64,000 nucleotides of DNA from Mycoplasma parvum str. Indiana (GTDB taxonomy: Bacteria > Bacillota_I > Bacilli_A > Mycoplasmatales > Mycoplasmoidaceae). How positions within the stretch are numbered: position 1 is the first letter of the stretch; each line of letters starts with the position of its first letter. This document shows, one piece after another, positions 41,888-54,796 of the stretch. The notes beneath the pieces are model-generated. The model saw nothing but the letters and a program-made list of their open reading frames with translations, searched no databases and had not been told where the DNA came from. Position numbers and translations under genes: made by a program. The DNA is taken from the NCBI RefSeq assembly GCF_000477415.1, contig NC_022575.1, forward strand, positions 1 through 64,000, in the 5' to 3' direction.

Positions 41888-42901
41888 TTGATTTATTTTG
41901 ATAATGCAGCTACTTCTCTAAAATTCCCTTTTTTTTGAGAAGAATGATGCAAAAGTTATAAAAATACTTCTTGAATAGAGAAAAAAAATTACTATAAAAA
42001 TTCTTTAAAAACTAAACTATCTGAATTTTTGGGAGTTAACTCCCAAAATATTTATTTAACTCCTTCTTCTACTTATGCAATAAATGAGATATGAGAAGCT
42101 TTATTAAATAAAAATATTTTTCAAAATATTTATCTTTTTGAAAAAGATCATATTTCTAATATTTCAAGTATTTTGTATAAATTAAAGAAAGATTTCCAAC
42201 AAATTGAATTACATTTTTTGGAACATAATCAAGAGAATTATCAATTACTCCCTAATTCTCTTCTTTTAGTTACAGTTAGGGATAATTTAGGTCTTTTTGA
42301 GATATCCAAAGATATTATTGAAAAAATTAGAGTAAATCATCCTTCAATATATATTATTGGGGATTTCAATCAATATATTTCTTTATCTCGCCCAAAAGAA
42401 GAAATATTTAGTTTATTTGATTGTTTATTTTTTTCTGCTCATAAATGATTTGGCCCTTTTGGATTAGCTGTAATATCTTTTAAAGAGACAGAAAAATTGA
42501 GATTTCAAGATAATGAAAAATATTCATTAGATTGGAGATCTATTTATATTTGAGATAAATTATTTTGAAAAATACAAGAAGAAATAGATAAAAAAAGACA
42601 AAATTTTCATAATTTAAAGGAAGAATGGGAAAAAAATTTTCCAATTCTTCCTAATTTAAGCTATAAAAGTACCAAAAATTCTTTAATTTTTTTAATGAAA
42701 TATAAATCAGAATATTTCCATGATCTTATTTATTGATTAGAGAAGAATAATATCATCTTTCGTTCAGGAGATTTATGTAGTAATGCGCAGGAAAAAGAAT
42801 TGAGTTTTGCTATTAGATTTTCTCTTTCTATTCTAAATAGAATAGAAGAAATTCAAAAATTATTTGAACTTTTAAAAGTTTTCATTTTAAAAATTGGTTA
42901 A
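41888..42901 (+). CDS. Cysteine desulfurase (SufS/NifS-like, PLP-dependent)
   Basis: 337 residues. IYFDNAATSLKFP at the N terminus, the PLP-lysine block FFSAHKWFGPFG, and an active-site cysteine in FRSGDLCSNAQEKE. Provides persulfide sulfur, most likely for tRNA thiolation here. Shorter than the ~400-residue family. TTG start 6 bp after smpB (an ATT start overlapping the smpB stop is possible). Six or more UGA-Trp codons. Confidence 0.85.
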
Positions 42902-42915
42902 AATCTCAATATGGT

Positions 42916-43929
42916 ATGGAAATTTATAGAGTAGCAATTAATGGTTTTGGGAGAATTGGTAGATTATTATTTAGAAATTTATTAGATTCTCAAAGTATTA
43001 AGGTAGTTGCAGTTAATGATGTGGTTGATATTGGAGTGTTAGCGCATCTTCTAAAGTATGATAGTGCGCACGGCACATTAAATGATTGGGAGGTTAGTCA
43101 TGACGCTGAAAATATTCAATTAAGAAATTCAAAAACCGGAGAAATAAAAACTACTAGAGTTTACAATTTCAACCAAGAAAAGATTTATCATTGGGGAGAA
43201 ATGGATGTTGATTGTGTAGTGGAATGTTCAGGGAGATTTCTAACAAGGGATGCTGTTAAATGCCATTTAGATGCTGGCGCTCCTAAAGTTTTAATTTCTG
43301 CTCCAGCTAAAGATGAAAGTATTAAAACTGTTGTTTATAACGTAAACCATAATTTAATTGTTAATTCGGATAATGTAATTTCAGGTGCTTCTTGCACAAC
43401 TAATGCTTTAGCCCCTATAGTAAAAATTATGCATAGAAAATTTGGAATTCAGTCTGGATTTATGACTACTGTTCACGCTTTTACTTCAGATCAAAGATTG
43501 CAAGATTCCCCTCATGTTGATTTAAGAAGAGCTAGAGCTGCAGCAGGTTCAATTATTCCTACAACTACTGGAGCAGCTGCAGCTATAGGTAAGGTTATAC
43601 CAGATTTAAATGGAAAATTAGACGGAATTGCTCATAGAGTTCCTGTATTGACAGGTTCTTTAGTAGATCTTTGTTTGAAGTTAAACAAACCTGCAACTGT
43701 TGAAGAAATTAATTCTGCTATTAAAAGTGGAGAAAATGAAACATTACTATATCTAGAAGATCCTATTGTTTCTTCAGATATTATTGGCGATACACACGGC
43801 TCTATTTTTGACTCTCTATTAACTAAAGTTCTTCCTACTGGAGAGGTGAAACTATATGCTTGATATGATAATGAGTCTTCTTATGTAAATCAACTTTCAA
43901 GAACTCTCCATTACTACGTTTCTCTTTAA
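42916..43929 (+). CDS. gap: Glyceraldehyde-3-phosphate dehydrogenase (phosphorylating)
   Basis: 337 residues. NAD-binding NGFGRIGRLLFRNLL, catalytic Cys in SGASCTTNALAPIVK, TVHAFTSDQRLQDSPH, RRARAAAGSIIPTTTGAA. Glycolysis. Followed by pgk after 16 bp, a standard pair. ATG start. Confidence 0.96.
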
Positions 43930-43945
43930 TTTTTTTCTAAGTTAA

Positions 43946-45184
43946 ATGAGATTTAGTAAGCTCACTTTGCGTGATCTTGCTCTCGATAATAAAAGAGTTG
44001 TGCTTAGATTGGATCTAAATGTTCCTATAAAAGATGGAAAAATATTAAATAACACAAGATTATTGGGAGCAGTTGAAACTATTCAATATTTATTAGATAA
44101 AAAGTGTCAAATAGTTATTTTAAGTCATTTTGACAGAGTTAAAAGTTATGATGATATTACTTCTGGTAAAAAAAGTTTAAAACTTGTTGCTGATGAATTT
44201 AAAAAAATGTTTTCCAATAATAAAGTAGTTTTTGTTGATGATGTTCATTTTGCTGCAGTTAAAAAAATTATTGATAATGAAAAGGCAGATATTTATGTAT
44301 TAGAAAATACTAGATATTATGATGTTGATCATGATTCTAAAGAAATTACTAAATTGGAAAGTGGAAAATCACCTGTTTTATCGCAATTTTATGCTGATTT
44401 AGGAGATGTTTTTGTAAATGATGCTTTTGGAACTTCTCATAGAGCTCACGCTTCAAATGTAGGAGTTGCCGAAAGACTTAAAGATACAGCTATAGGTTTA
44501 TTAGTAGAAAAAGAATTAAAAGCTTTGGATTATGTAAGTGAGTGCAAAGAAGGTAAAAAAGTAATGATTTTAGGAGGAAGTAAAGCATCTGATAAATTGA
44601 AATTAATTAAAGAAATTATTAATCATGTTGATGCTCTAATTATTGGTGGAGGGATGTCCTATACTTTTTTGAAATCACAAGGAAAAAATATCGGTCTTTC
44701 TTTATTGGAGCAAGATCAAATTTCTCAATGTGCTGAGATATTGAATAAATATTCAGATAAAATCTATCTTCCAGTAGATCATATAGTGTCTGATAAGTTT
44801 GAAGATAAACCTGGAAGGCTGGTTGAAGATGATGTAGAAGATTGAGGAACTGGAATGGCTTTAGATATTGGGCCTAAAACTATTCAATTATTTCATAGAG
44901 TTTTGGAAGATGCAAGTATTATTATTTGGAATGGACCTTTAGGGGTTTTTGAAATGTCTAATTATTCTAGAGGAACTTTCGCTATTTTAGATAAATTAGT
45001 TGAATTAACTCAAAATAAAAATGTTTATACCTTGGTTGGAGGAGGAGATTCTGTATCTGCTGTAGAAACAAGGAAGGTTGCAGATAAATTAAGTTTTGTT
45101 TCTACAGGAGGAGGGGCTACTTTAACATTTTTGGAGAAAGGAAATTTACCTGGAATAGAAGTTATTAGGGATAAGTTAAGTTAA
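43946..45184 (+). CDS. pgk: Phosphoglycerate kinase
   Basis: 412 residues. VVLRLDLNVPIKDGKI, VILSHFDRVK, VLENTRYYD, FVNDAFGTSHRAHAS, VMILGGSKASDKL and the nucleotide loop IIWNGPLGVFEM, ending GGGDSVSAVE and STGGGATL. ATP-forming step of glycolysis. ATG start; a terminator follows. Confidence 0.96.
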
Positions 45185-45192
45185 AGAAGTTT

Positions 45193-45217
45193 TTTAGTGG
45201 AGTAAAACTCCACTAAA
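45193..45217 (+). terminator. Intrinsic terminator after gap-pgk
   Basis: TTTAGTGGAGT / ACTCCACTAAA, 11 perfect base pairs around AAA, 9 bp after the pgk stop. Confidence 0.7.
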
Positions 45218-45228
45218 TTAATTTATTC

Positions 45229-46182
45229 ATGCAGCCTTTTGTTTTAGTTTCCTCAATTTATAAGAGATTTGGTGGAAAATTTGTAAACAAAACAAGCTTA
45301 AATAATCAAAGAAGTGTTGTAGAGCCAGCTTTAAGTCGTCTTGGAATGGAATTAAATGGAGCTTTTGCGAATAAAAAAATTAATTCTGTTGTTGTTTGAG
45401 GAGGTATGGAGTGTGAATTTTTATTTAGTTTAGAAGAAGATAAAAGATTAGATGTTTTGAAAAAAATTATTTTGAAAAATCCACCCTTATTTTTATTAAG
45501 TTCAAATTTTTCTGAGGTGAATTTAATTAAAGAATTGAATGAAAAATGAAATGATAATAGTTCTGCAATTATTAAGTTGGATTATTCTACTAAAGAAATT
45601 TTTTCTTCTGTTGGAACTTGATTGTCAAAAACTTTAGCAACTTGAACTACTATTCATGGCTCTGTAGTTAGTGTTTTTGGTGAAGGGGTATTAATTATTG
45701 GTGAGCCTGGAATTGGAAAAACAGAGGTTATTTTAGATCTTTTGAGCTTAAATCACCTCTTTTTGGGGGATGATGCGATAAGAATTACTCGGTTAGGGAA
45801 TGCAGTAATAGCAAGAGCAAATCCCCAATCTAGTGAATTTATTCAGATAAGAGGTATAGGATTCATAAATATTAAGGAAGCTATAGGAAGATCAAAAATT
45901 ATTGATGAATCCAAAATTAATGTAATAATTGAATTAAAAAGTTATAAAAATTTCTCACAAAATATTCCTTTAGAAAATTGAGGAGAAGAAATTAAATATA
46001 AAGAATTATTAAATGTGAAAATACCTTATTATATTCTTCCGGTTCAAGCCGGAAGAAATATTAGTGAATTAATTCAAGCTTGCGTGAATGATCATAAACT
46101 AAAAAAAGCTGGTTATAACTCTGCAGCAGATTTTGATAGAATCACTAAATCTTATTTATTAAAAAATAAGAACAACCAGTAA
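45229..46182 (+). CDS. hprK: HPr kinase/phosphorylase
   Basis: 317 residues. Walker A GEPGIGKTE (about residues 159-167) and the family signature IRGIGFINIKEAIG; the C terminus carries the usual helix (LLKNKNNQ-like end). Phosphorylates HPr on Ser in response to glycolytic state, linking PTS uptake (crr at 7611) to metabolism. ATG start 12 bp after the pgk terminator. Five UGA-Trp codons. Convergent with ftsY, with no gap. Confidence 0.92.
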
Positions 46183-47121
46183 TTAAATTTGTAAAGTTGC
46201 ATCTATTAATTTATTAGTTATTTCAGTAATATTAAAAGTTTGAATATCTTCTTTTTTTTCACCAAAACAAATGAATTTAATAGGGGTTTTGAAATCATTT
46301 CTTAGATTATAAATAACCCCTCCTCTTACAGTATTATCCATTTTGGTGAGTATTATTCCTGTAATAGGCAATACATTAAAAATTTTTTTAACCTCTTCAT
46401 GCGCAAATTTTCCTAATGTTGAATCTAAAACTAATAAAGTTTCTTCAGGATTGCGATTTAACATTTTGTGAACTAATTTAAAGTTTTTTTGTATCTCTGT
46501 AAATAATCTTTGATTATTATATTGTCTTCCAGAACTATCAAAAATTATTAAGTCATATTCTTTAGTATTTTTTAAAGTTCTATAAATTAGGGCATTAACA
46601 GTTTCCCCATATTTTGGGGTAACTATTTCTACATTTAATCTTTTAGCTAATATTGATAATTGCTCAACTGCACCGGCTCTAAAAGTATCTCCAGCAACTA
46701 ATAATATTTTTTTGGAATAATTTTCTTTTTGAAGAAAATAAACTAATTTAGCTATAGAACTAGTTTTACCAACTCCATTGGATCCAACTATAAAAAAAAC
46801 ATTAGTTTGATTGTTTTTTAAATTTAATTTATTGTCATCATGTTCATTTTTTTTGGAATTGTAATAATCAATTAATGCGGAAGATAATTCATTTTTAATT
46901 ATTGAAATATCTATTTTTTTGATTTTTTTTAATTGATAAATAGTATCTTCTGTTAATTTTTTTGCTAATTCTAGTTGAAAATCTAATTTAATTAATACTT
47001 CAAAAATTTCATTTTTGATTTTTTCTTCATCTTCAAGTTGTGAAAGTTTAGTTCATTGAGAAAAATAATTAACAACATTAGAAGTTTTTAATTTTTCAAT
47101 TAATCCGCTAAATAAACTCAA
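46183..47121 (-). CDS. ftsY: SRP receptor GTPase FtsY
   Basis: 312 residues. G1 VGSNGVGKTSSIAKL, VAGDTFRAGAVEQLSIL, G3 IIFDSSGRQYNNQ (DTAGR altered to DSSGR), G4 TKMD. Receives SRP (ffh at 14811) at the membrane. The N-terminal acidic A-domain is short, as in other mollicutes. TTG start; last gene of the minus-strand recA-metG-ftsY operon. Confidence 0.93.
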
Positions 47122-47143
47122 AATTTGTTATAAATTTAGAAGT

Positions 47144-48670
47144 TTATTTATATTTTTCAAAAATATTAGTAGAATCGTTAAATTTAATAATTTCAAAATT
47201 TTTAATATTATTGAAAAAATTTAAATAATTTTCATGATTAATTGAATTTATTGAAAGAGAAGCTTTAATTTCTTCTAATTTTTTTTTAGTAAAAATAGGA
47301 GAAAGTACAAAAAATATTAAAGATAATTGTCTATATAAAAAAACATTTATTTCTTTGAAATTCTTATCATCTAAAGATAATTTTCAAGGCTCCAAATAAT
47401 TAAGTAAATAATTTGCTGAATGCAGCAATTCTTTTATTTGATTAATTAATTCAAAAATTTTTATATTATTTACTAAATTGCCTAACTTATTTAAAATTTC
47501 TGAACCTTTTTGTATCTCTTTTTTTATTTCTTCATTTTCAAAAACAGCATTAATTGAACTTGTTTGATATTCCTGTTTTGAAATAATTCCTTTGAATCTA
47601 TTTATTAAATTGCCTAATAAATTAACTAAATATTTATTGTAGGACTGTTTTAAAAGATCTTCCGAAAAGGGATGATCTTCTTCTCAATTAAGAGAAAGAA
47701 AATATCATTTAATGCTTTCTAAGTTATATTTTTCAATTAAGGAAGCTAAGGAAGGTATTGATTTACTATTAGGATCTGATTTTGAAATTTTTCTATTATC
47801 ATTCAACAGTCATCCGTGAATTAATAATTTATTAGGAGTTTTTAATTTTTGTAGAGAAGTAATTATTGGAAAATAAATAGCATGAAATCTAAATATTTCT
47901 TTTCCTATTATTTGTATTATTTTTGAATTTGATGAATTTAATCAATAGTTTTCTCTAATATTTTGAGAGCTAATATAACCCAATAAAGCTTCAAATCATA
48001 CATATAGAGTAAATGAAGGAAATTCATTTAATTTAATTCCCCAATTTAAATTACTTCTGGTAATAGAAAGATCTTCTAATGAAGGTAAAAAACCTTCATT
48101 TAAATCTTTTAAATATCTAGATGGAAAAATAACATCTTTATTATTTTTGTAATGATTTTTAAGTCATTCAATAAATTCTGTAATTTTAAAAAAGAAACTT
48201 TCTTCTGCTCTTTGAATTAAATCATGCCCTAATTCACATTTAGAATTATTTGAATAATATTTATTCGAATAATTAGTTTCACAATTAATACACTTATAAC
48301 CTGTTCACTCTTTCTTATATATTTTGGATTGTTTTAATAAATTCTTAAAAGTTTCTCTAGCATATTCTTTATGGAGTTCATTAGTGGTTCTAATAAAATA
48401 ATCAGGATTTATTTCTAATGCAGAAGATAAATTTTTAAATTTAAGACTATTTTTTTCTACGAATTCTTCCACTTTTAATCCATTTTCTTTAGCTTTAATT
48501 TCAATTTTTTCTCCATGCTCATCTACTCCTACGAGTAGACTTGCTTTTTTATTTATTAATTCATAATACTTTTTAATTAAATCTCCAATAATGAGAGTAT
48601 AAGCATGTCCAATATGTGGATCTCCTGAAGCATAGAATAAGGGAGTGGTTATTAAAACATTTTCTGACAA
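47144..48670 (-). CDS. metG: Methionyl-tRNA synthetase
   Basis: 508 residues. TTPLFYASGDPHIGHAYT holds the HIGH motif; LVGVDEHGEKIE, and NRKISKSDPNSK is the KMSKS loop. A Cys-type knuckle (KCINCETNYSN ... CELGH) follows the first domain. Charges both fMet and elongator Met tRNAs in this window. TTG start, 10 bp after recA; many UGA-Trp codons. Confidence 0.94.
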
Positions 48671-48680
48671 ATATCCTTTA

Positions 48681-49661
48681 TTACACTCCTAGGGCATTTT
48701 TTAATTTTTCTAATTCTTTTTCCATCTCTTTACTTTCGAATTTTTCCTTAAGAGTCAATAATCCTTGCCCTAAATTTTTATTTTGGTAATATAGTCAAGC
48801 ACCTTTTTTCTCTATCAATTTCTTCTCTATAGCTAAATTTAATAATTCAAAGATTTTATTAAATCCTACATCAAAATATAGCCCTAAAGATACTTGTAAC
48901 ATAGGGTTATTAAATTTATTTTTTACAATAGTAATTTTTGTTTGATAGCCTATAATTTTTTCATTTTGTTTTATAGCTTCTTGTCTTTTTACTTCTACTC
49001 TAATACTTGCAGCATATTTTAAAGCCCTTCCTCCAGTTGTAGTGGTTGAGGGGAAATAAGTTTGTTTTATTTGCTCTCTAATTTGATTAATGAATATTAT
49101 GGTAGGATTGGATTTCAATAAATGAGATTGAATTATTCTCAATCCTTTACTCATTAATCTAGCTTGCAATCCTATTGATTGATCATTTAATGAAGCATCA
49201 AGTTCTGCTTCCGGAACCATTGCCGCCACTGAGTCAACAATAATTAAGTCGGCTTCCTTATCTTGAATTAATGTGCTTATAACTTCAAAAGTTTCTTCCC
49301 CACTAGAAGGGGTGCAGATATATAAACTATCTATTTTGACTCCTATTTTTTCTGCCCAAGGAATATTTAGAGTATTTTCTAAATCTATATAAATACAAAT
49401 TTTTCCTTGTTTTTGGGCTTCAGCTACAGCATGTAAAGCCAAAGTAGATTTTCCTGAAGCATCTGATCCGAAAATCTCAATAATTTTACCTCTAGGTCAA
49501 CCTTTTGTTCCTAAAGCTTGATCTAATTGATAAGAGCCAGAAGGAATTGATTCTTGTAAATCAATATTTATTGTTCTTTCTTTTTGGGAAAGTTCAGATC
49601 ACAAATGAATGCCCAATTTATTCAATTTTTCTTGAATTTCTTTGGTTTTATTTGAAGCCAT
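48681..49661 (-). CDS. recA: Recombinase RecA
   Basis: 326 residues. PSGSYQLDQALGTKGWPRG, Walker A FGSDASGKSTLAL, IYIDLENTLNIPWAEKIG, LIIVDSVAAMVPEAELDA, QARLMSKGLR, IFINQIREQI, and TTTGGRALKYAASIRVEVKR are all present; the acidic C-terminal tail is short. Strand exchange in recombination and repair. ATG start; first gene of the minus-strand operon, divergent from tmk. Confidence 0.96.
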
Positions 49662-49734
49662 ACTCACCCTTTCTATCTTTTCATTCTTTTAATTTCTTTA
49701 AATCAATAAAAAGGCATAATTTTTTTAAAAATAG

Positions 49735-50391
49735 ATGTTCATAGTAATAGAAGGAATTGACAATTCCGGAAAAACTACTTTAATTAATTTTTTAAAAAAT
49801 GTTTTAATTGATAATCCTTTAATTCTTAAAAAATTCTCTAAAGTCTGCTTTACTTCGGAACCTTATGGCCCAAAAGGAGAAACAACAAAATTTATTGAAA
49901 TTTCAAAAGCTATATTTTCCAAAGAATATTCCATTTCTGCGGAAACAGAATCTCTTTTATTTTTGGCGGCAAGAAATGAAAATTTAGAAATTTTTATTAG
50001 ACCTAAATTGAAAGAAAATTCTTTAATAATTTGTGATAGATATTTTCTATCAACTTTGGCTTATCAAGCTTATTTAAAAAAGGTTGACTTTAATTGATTA
50101 AATCTCAATATGAACTTTATTTCAAATCAGTTAACACCTGATTTAATATTTGTTATTGGAATAACTAAAGAAGATTGAAAAAGAAATATTAATAATAAAA
50201 AAAAGCAAAAACAATTAAATAAATTAGACTGTCTTTCCTATTCTTTTGAAGAATTAATAGAGGCTTATGATTGAGCTAGTAAAAAATTACAAGAAGCAGG
50301 TGAAAATATAGTTAGCATACCTAATAGTCTGTCATTATTAGAAAAGAGCAATTTTATTATTTCTAAAATTTTGGATTTAAGCATAAAGTAA
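49735..50391 (+). CDS. tmk: Thymidylate kinase
   Basis: 218 residues. P-loop VIEGIDNSGKTTLINFL, then FTSEPYGPKG and the CDRYFLSTLAYQAYL motif. Phosphorylates dTMP to dTDP. ATG start, 73 bp from the divergent recA start. Three UGA-Trp codons. Confidence 0.92.
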
Positions 50392-50394
50392 ATA

Positions 50395-52248
50395 ATGAAT
50401 AAAAAAGAAATGAAAAATAATTGAAATTTAGAAATTTTATTGGAGAATAAAAGTTTAGAAGAGTGACTTAAAAATTATTTTGAGATGCAGCAAAATATCT
50501 TAGAGCTTTACAAAGGAGGAATTTTTCAAGATCTTGAAAAATTAATTAAATTTCATCATTTAGAAAGAGAATATGATATTCTCTCCAACAGAATAAAAAC
50601 ATATATTAATAATCATCAAAATACTGATCAATTTAATAACAAGTGATTTGCACTTGAACAAGAATTGTTACATAAATCAATTCCTTTTGCTCAACAATTG
50701 ACTGATTTTATGGAAAAGGCTATTAAAAATAAAAAAATAATTCTAACTTATTTAGAAGATCCAAGATTTTTTTGTTTTAAGAGATATTATGAAAACATTT
50801 TTAGATACCAAAAACATAGATTAGCTCCTAAATTAGCTAAATTTGAATTAACTTTTGCTCCGTTATCTTCCTCTTATTATGAAGTTTTTAATATTCTTTC
50901 AGAAAAAGAATTCAAATTAACTGGCGTATTAGACCAAAAAGGGGAAGAAAAAACTATTTCTGTTTATCCAGAATATATTAAGTACATGAGAGAAGAAGAT
51001 AGAGTTTTGAGAAAAAATTTGTATCACAAATATACTGAATTTTCTTTTTCTAGAAGAGATAGTTTTTCTAGATTACTCTATTATCATTTTTTGTCTGCTA
51101 ATATTGAATCTAAAAATATTTCTTTCAAAAAGGGATTTGTAGATAGCGCAATATACAGTGATGAAATTAGTAGAAAATTTTTATCCATTCTGTATAAAAA
51201 TACTAAAAAAATTCAATCAGAGGTATTTAAATTTAGAGAATTGAGAAAAAAAATAATTATGAAAGTTTACAATCTTCCGGATTTTCAAGATTGAGATTCT
51301 TATCTTGAATTAAAAGATGAGGGAGAAAGTAAAAAATATTCTATTGAAGAGGCTAAGCAAATAGTATTAGACTCATTATCTGTTTTAGGAGATAAATATA
51401 TTGAATTTTTAAAAACTATTTTTAAAAATCAATGAATTGATTGATTGCCTAGAAATGGAAAAAATAGCGGAGCTTATTTTTCTGGTGGATCTTATAAATT
51501 GCCAGGAAAATTTATTCTTCTAAATTACAATGAATATTTCGATGATGTCTTAACTTTGGCACATGAATTGGGACATGCCATTCATGAAATGCAAATAGAT
51601 ACTAAAGATACTTTTTATTATTCTCCAACTATATTTACTGCAGAAATTCCTTCTATTTTAAATGAACTTTTAATGAATTATTATTTTTTAAAAATCTTTA
51701 AAAAAGAAGGAAATAAATTTAAGATGCTTCAAATATATGATCATTTATTAAATACTTTTGTAAGTACTGCAGTTATTCAATTAATATATAGTGAATGAGA
51801 GTTTTTAATTAATGAAAAAATAGCTAATAATCAATCAATTGATTCAGAAGTGGAAATGGATTCTTATTCTGAACTTATCAATCTTTATACTGGAAAGAAA
51901 ATCACTAAAAATATTGAAGATTTAAGTTGACAATCTTTATCAAAAATATTTTTAATTCCCCATTTCTATAGTGGGGAATTCTATTTATATAAATATGCAG
52001 TAGGTCTTTTTACCTCTCTAATATTTTCCAAAAAAATATTAGAAGGAGATGAAAATTCTAGAGAAAAATCCAAAAAAGATTATTTTGATTTTTTGGCTTC
52101 AGGAAATTCTCTTTCAAATCTTGATAGCTTGAAATTATTATCCATTTCTCTAGAAAGTCAAGAAAGTTGAAAGATAATTAGTGAAACTTTTAAAACTTGA
52201 TTAAAAGAATATTCTGAATTAGCTAAAGAATTGTATGGAATTTCTTAA
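50395..52248 (+). CDS. pepF: Oligoendopeptidase F (M3 family)
   Basis: 617 residues. Zinc-binding LAHELGHAIHEMQ with a downstream Glu (TAEIPSILNELLMN) marks the M3 family; FSGGSYKLPGKFILLNY precedes it. Digests imported peptides, fitting an organism that lives on host amino acids. ATG start 3 bp after tmk. Eleven or so UGA-Trp codons. Confidence 0.93.
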
Positions 52249-52294
52249 TTAAGTTTTTAATTTCATATTATTTGATTTATTAATAGAAATAATT

Positions 52295-52320
52295 AAGGAG
52301 ACTGAAAGTCTCCTTTTTTT
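52295..52320 (+). terminator. Intrinsic terminator after pepF
   Basis: AAGGAGACT / AGTCTCCTT with GAA loop and a T-run, strong rho-independent terminator. Confidence 0.85.
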
Positions 52321-52334
52321 AAAGACTTTAAAAA

Positions 52335-53612
52335 ATGAGTAATAAAAAAGAAGAAATTTCAAGAGATCATCTTTCTTGTTGTGATCATAGAGCAGTAGGG
52401 AGAGCCAAAAATCTATTTTATTGTGCTGAAGAAGTAGGTTCAGGCTTTTATCTTTGATCTTCTGAAGGTTATAAATTAAGGGAAATAATTAAAAAATATA
52501 TTAATGATTTTCAGAGAGAAATTTGTGAAATCAATTTAGTACAAACTCCTATTTTAGGGAAAGCTGAAATGTACCAAAAAACTGGTCATTTACCTTTGTA
52601 CGACGAAAATATTTTTCCAATTATGGAAAAAGAAGGTAATCAGTGAATTTTGAGGCCAATGACTTGCCCACACCATATATTACTTGCCAAAGAAATAATT
52701 AAAAGTTATAAACAATTACCTTATTTAATGGGAGAAAATTCTTGTTTACATAGATATGAATATTCAGGTGGATTGCTTGGTTTAAAGAGAGTTAGGGCTA
52801 TGGAATTAATTGATACACATGTTTTTGTTTTTAAAGAGCATTGTAATTCAATGCTTTTAAAAACATTAGATTGAGTATGATCTCTTTTAACTAAATTTCA
52901 AATAACAATTAAAGAGATAATTTTGGCAACTAAATCTTCAAGTCAAAAATATTTAAGTTCTGGAGATGAATGACTTGAAGCTGAAGAAATTTTATTTAGA
53001 GCCGCAGAAAATTGAGTTTCTGCAAATAAATTGGAAATTAATTTAGTTAGAAAAGAGGGGGATGCTGCTTTTTATGGCCCAAAAATAGATTTCAATGTAT
53101 TAGATTCATTAAGTCAGGAATTTACTATTTCAACCATTCAATTAGATACTCAAATGTGTAAAAAATTAGATTTCAACATTTTAGATTGCTCACAAAATCC
53201 TGTGAATCCTTGATTGATTCATATAGGATTAATAGGAACTCTTGAGAGATTTATTGCTTATTTACTAGAAGTTTGAAAAGGAAATTTACCTTTTTGACTT
53301 TTACCGACTCAAATAATTTTCCTTTTAGTCAATATTGAGACTCCAACTCAGGAGTTAAAAGATTTAATTAAAAAATTTACAGCTTATGGATTTAGAACAA
53401 AATTGGATTTAAAGCCAGAAAGACTTTCTAAAAAAATTTTGAATGCTATTTCTGATAGAATTCCTTTTCAAGTAATAATAGGTGAAAAAGAATTAAATAA
53501 TTTAGAGCTTATTAATTTCAGAGAAATAGGAAAAGATAATATGCAGCAATTATCTTTTCAAGAATTTATAAAATATCTGAATCAAGAAAGTATATTTAAT
53601 AAAGTTTTTTAA
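52335..53612 (+). CDS. thrS: Threonyl-tRNA synthetase lacking editing domain
   Basis: 425 residues. Class II core: [59 protein letters not shown], and an anticodon-binding domain after it. There is no N-terminal TGS or N2 editing domain; the protein begins a few residues before [18 protein letters not shown], where the core starts in full-length enzymes. Charges tRNA-Thr(UGU), also in the window. ATG start. Confidence 0.92.
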
Positions 53613-53615
53613 ATT

Positions 53616-54743
53616 TTGCTTCCAGAAAAAATAATTGCTTTAGAAGTTGATTTTTTTCATATTAGTCAAACTTTTTCAGCTGAGGAAATTAATAAATTTA
53701 TTCAAATTTTATATGAAATGAGTATTTACAATAATTTATTTTTATTTACTAATGATTCTTATAGTTTTGTACTTCAATTTTTACAAGCTTGAAATTTACC
53801 TATGGGATATATAGTTTTTAATTCTGGAGCTTGCATTTATCATTTAGCTTCTAAAAAAAAGATATTTGAAAAATTTTTATCTAAAAATGCAGTAGTAAAA
53901 ATTGTAAGATTTTGCTTTTTTAGACAATTAAGTGTTATTTTGCATACTTCAAATAATTTGTCCTTTACTTTTGGAATTAATTATTTAGATATTTCCAAAT
54001 ATAGAGGATTGGCTTTTAAATATAAATTATTGATGTTCAGATATATTAGTTTAAAAACTTGAGGAGAAATTAAAGAAGTTTTGGATAATTATTCTATTTA
54101 TAGTATTGAATTACTATTTAATGAAAGTGCAGATAAATCTATAGAAAGAAAAATGGAAATTATTACAAAGTTTTTAACTCATTTTGACTTTAAATTCAAA
54201 GTTTTTATTGTAGATTCCAAAATTTATTTTTTTTCAGAAGAGAACTCCAAGTTAGAAGTGATTAAGAAAATTACTTCAATGTCTTTAGATGAAATCAAAA
54301 GAAATTTAATTTATTTTTCTTTAAGCTTTCCAGATAGTAAATTGGCTTTAAATTCATATTTTTGATTTTCTGATACTAATTTTTCTGAATGAATTAATAA
54401 AAAAAGCGAGTTTAATAAACCAATTTATATGCCCAAAGGAAATATTGCTTGAATTGATTGATGGAGGGAAAATGAATATATTTGAAAAGATAGTTTAATG
54501 AGAATGGATTGGATTTCCAAAAAGTTAAAAAATATTGATTCAGAAAAATTAAAACAACCAATTATTGGGAATAATAATTTTTATGAATTGAATTTAAAAA
54601 CAGGAATTTTGTCTCGTAAAACTTTAGAAGATAAAGAAAAAAGATGAGTTATTAAAAAAGATAATTGAAAAGAAAAATTATCTTTATCTTTATTTTTGTG
54701 ACCAGATCAAATAGATAGTTTTTTAGGGACAGAACAAAAATAA
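53616..54743 (+). CDS. Degenerate HAD/Cof-like protein, uncertain
   Basis: 375 residues. The first half has the layout of a Cof-type HAD phosphatase: IIALEVDFFHI where DLDGT is expected, LFLFTNDSYSFVLQFLQAW, then IVFNSGACIYHL (like the NGA block). Only one of the two motif I aspartates is left and no clear motif III/IV is visible, so activity is doubtful. The second half (IAWIDWWRENEYIW) is Trp-rich and unfamiliar. TTG start 3 bp after thrS. Confidence 0.45.
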
Positions 54744-54796
54744 TATGAGAAAATATATTATGTATTATTATTTGTTATTTTTAAGTTAGTTTAATA

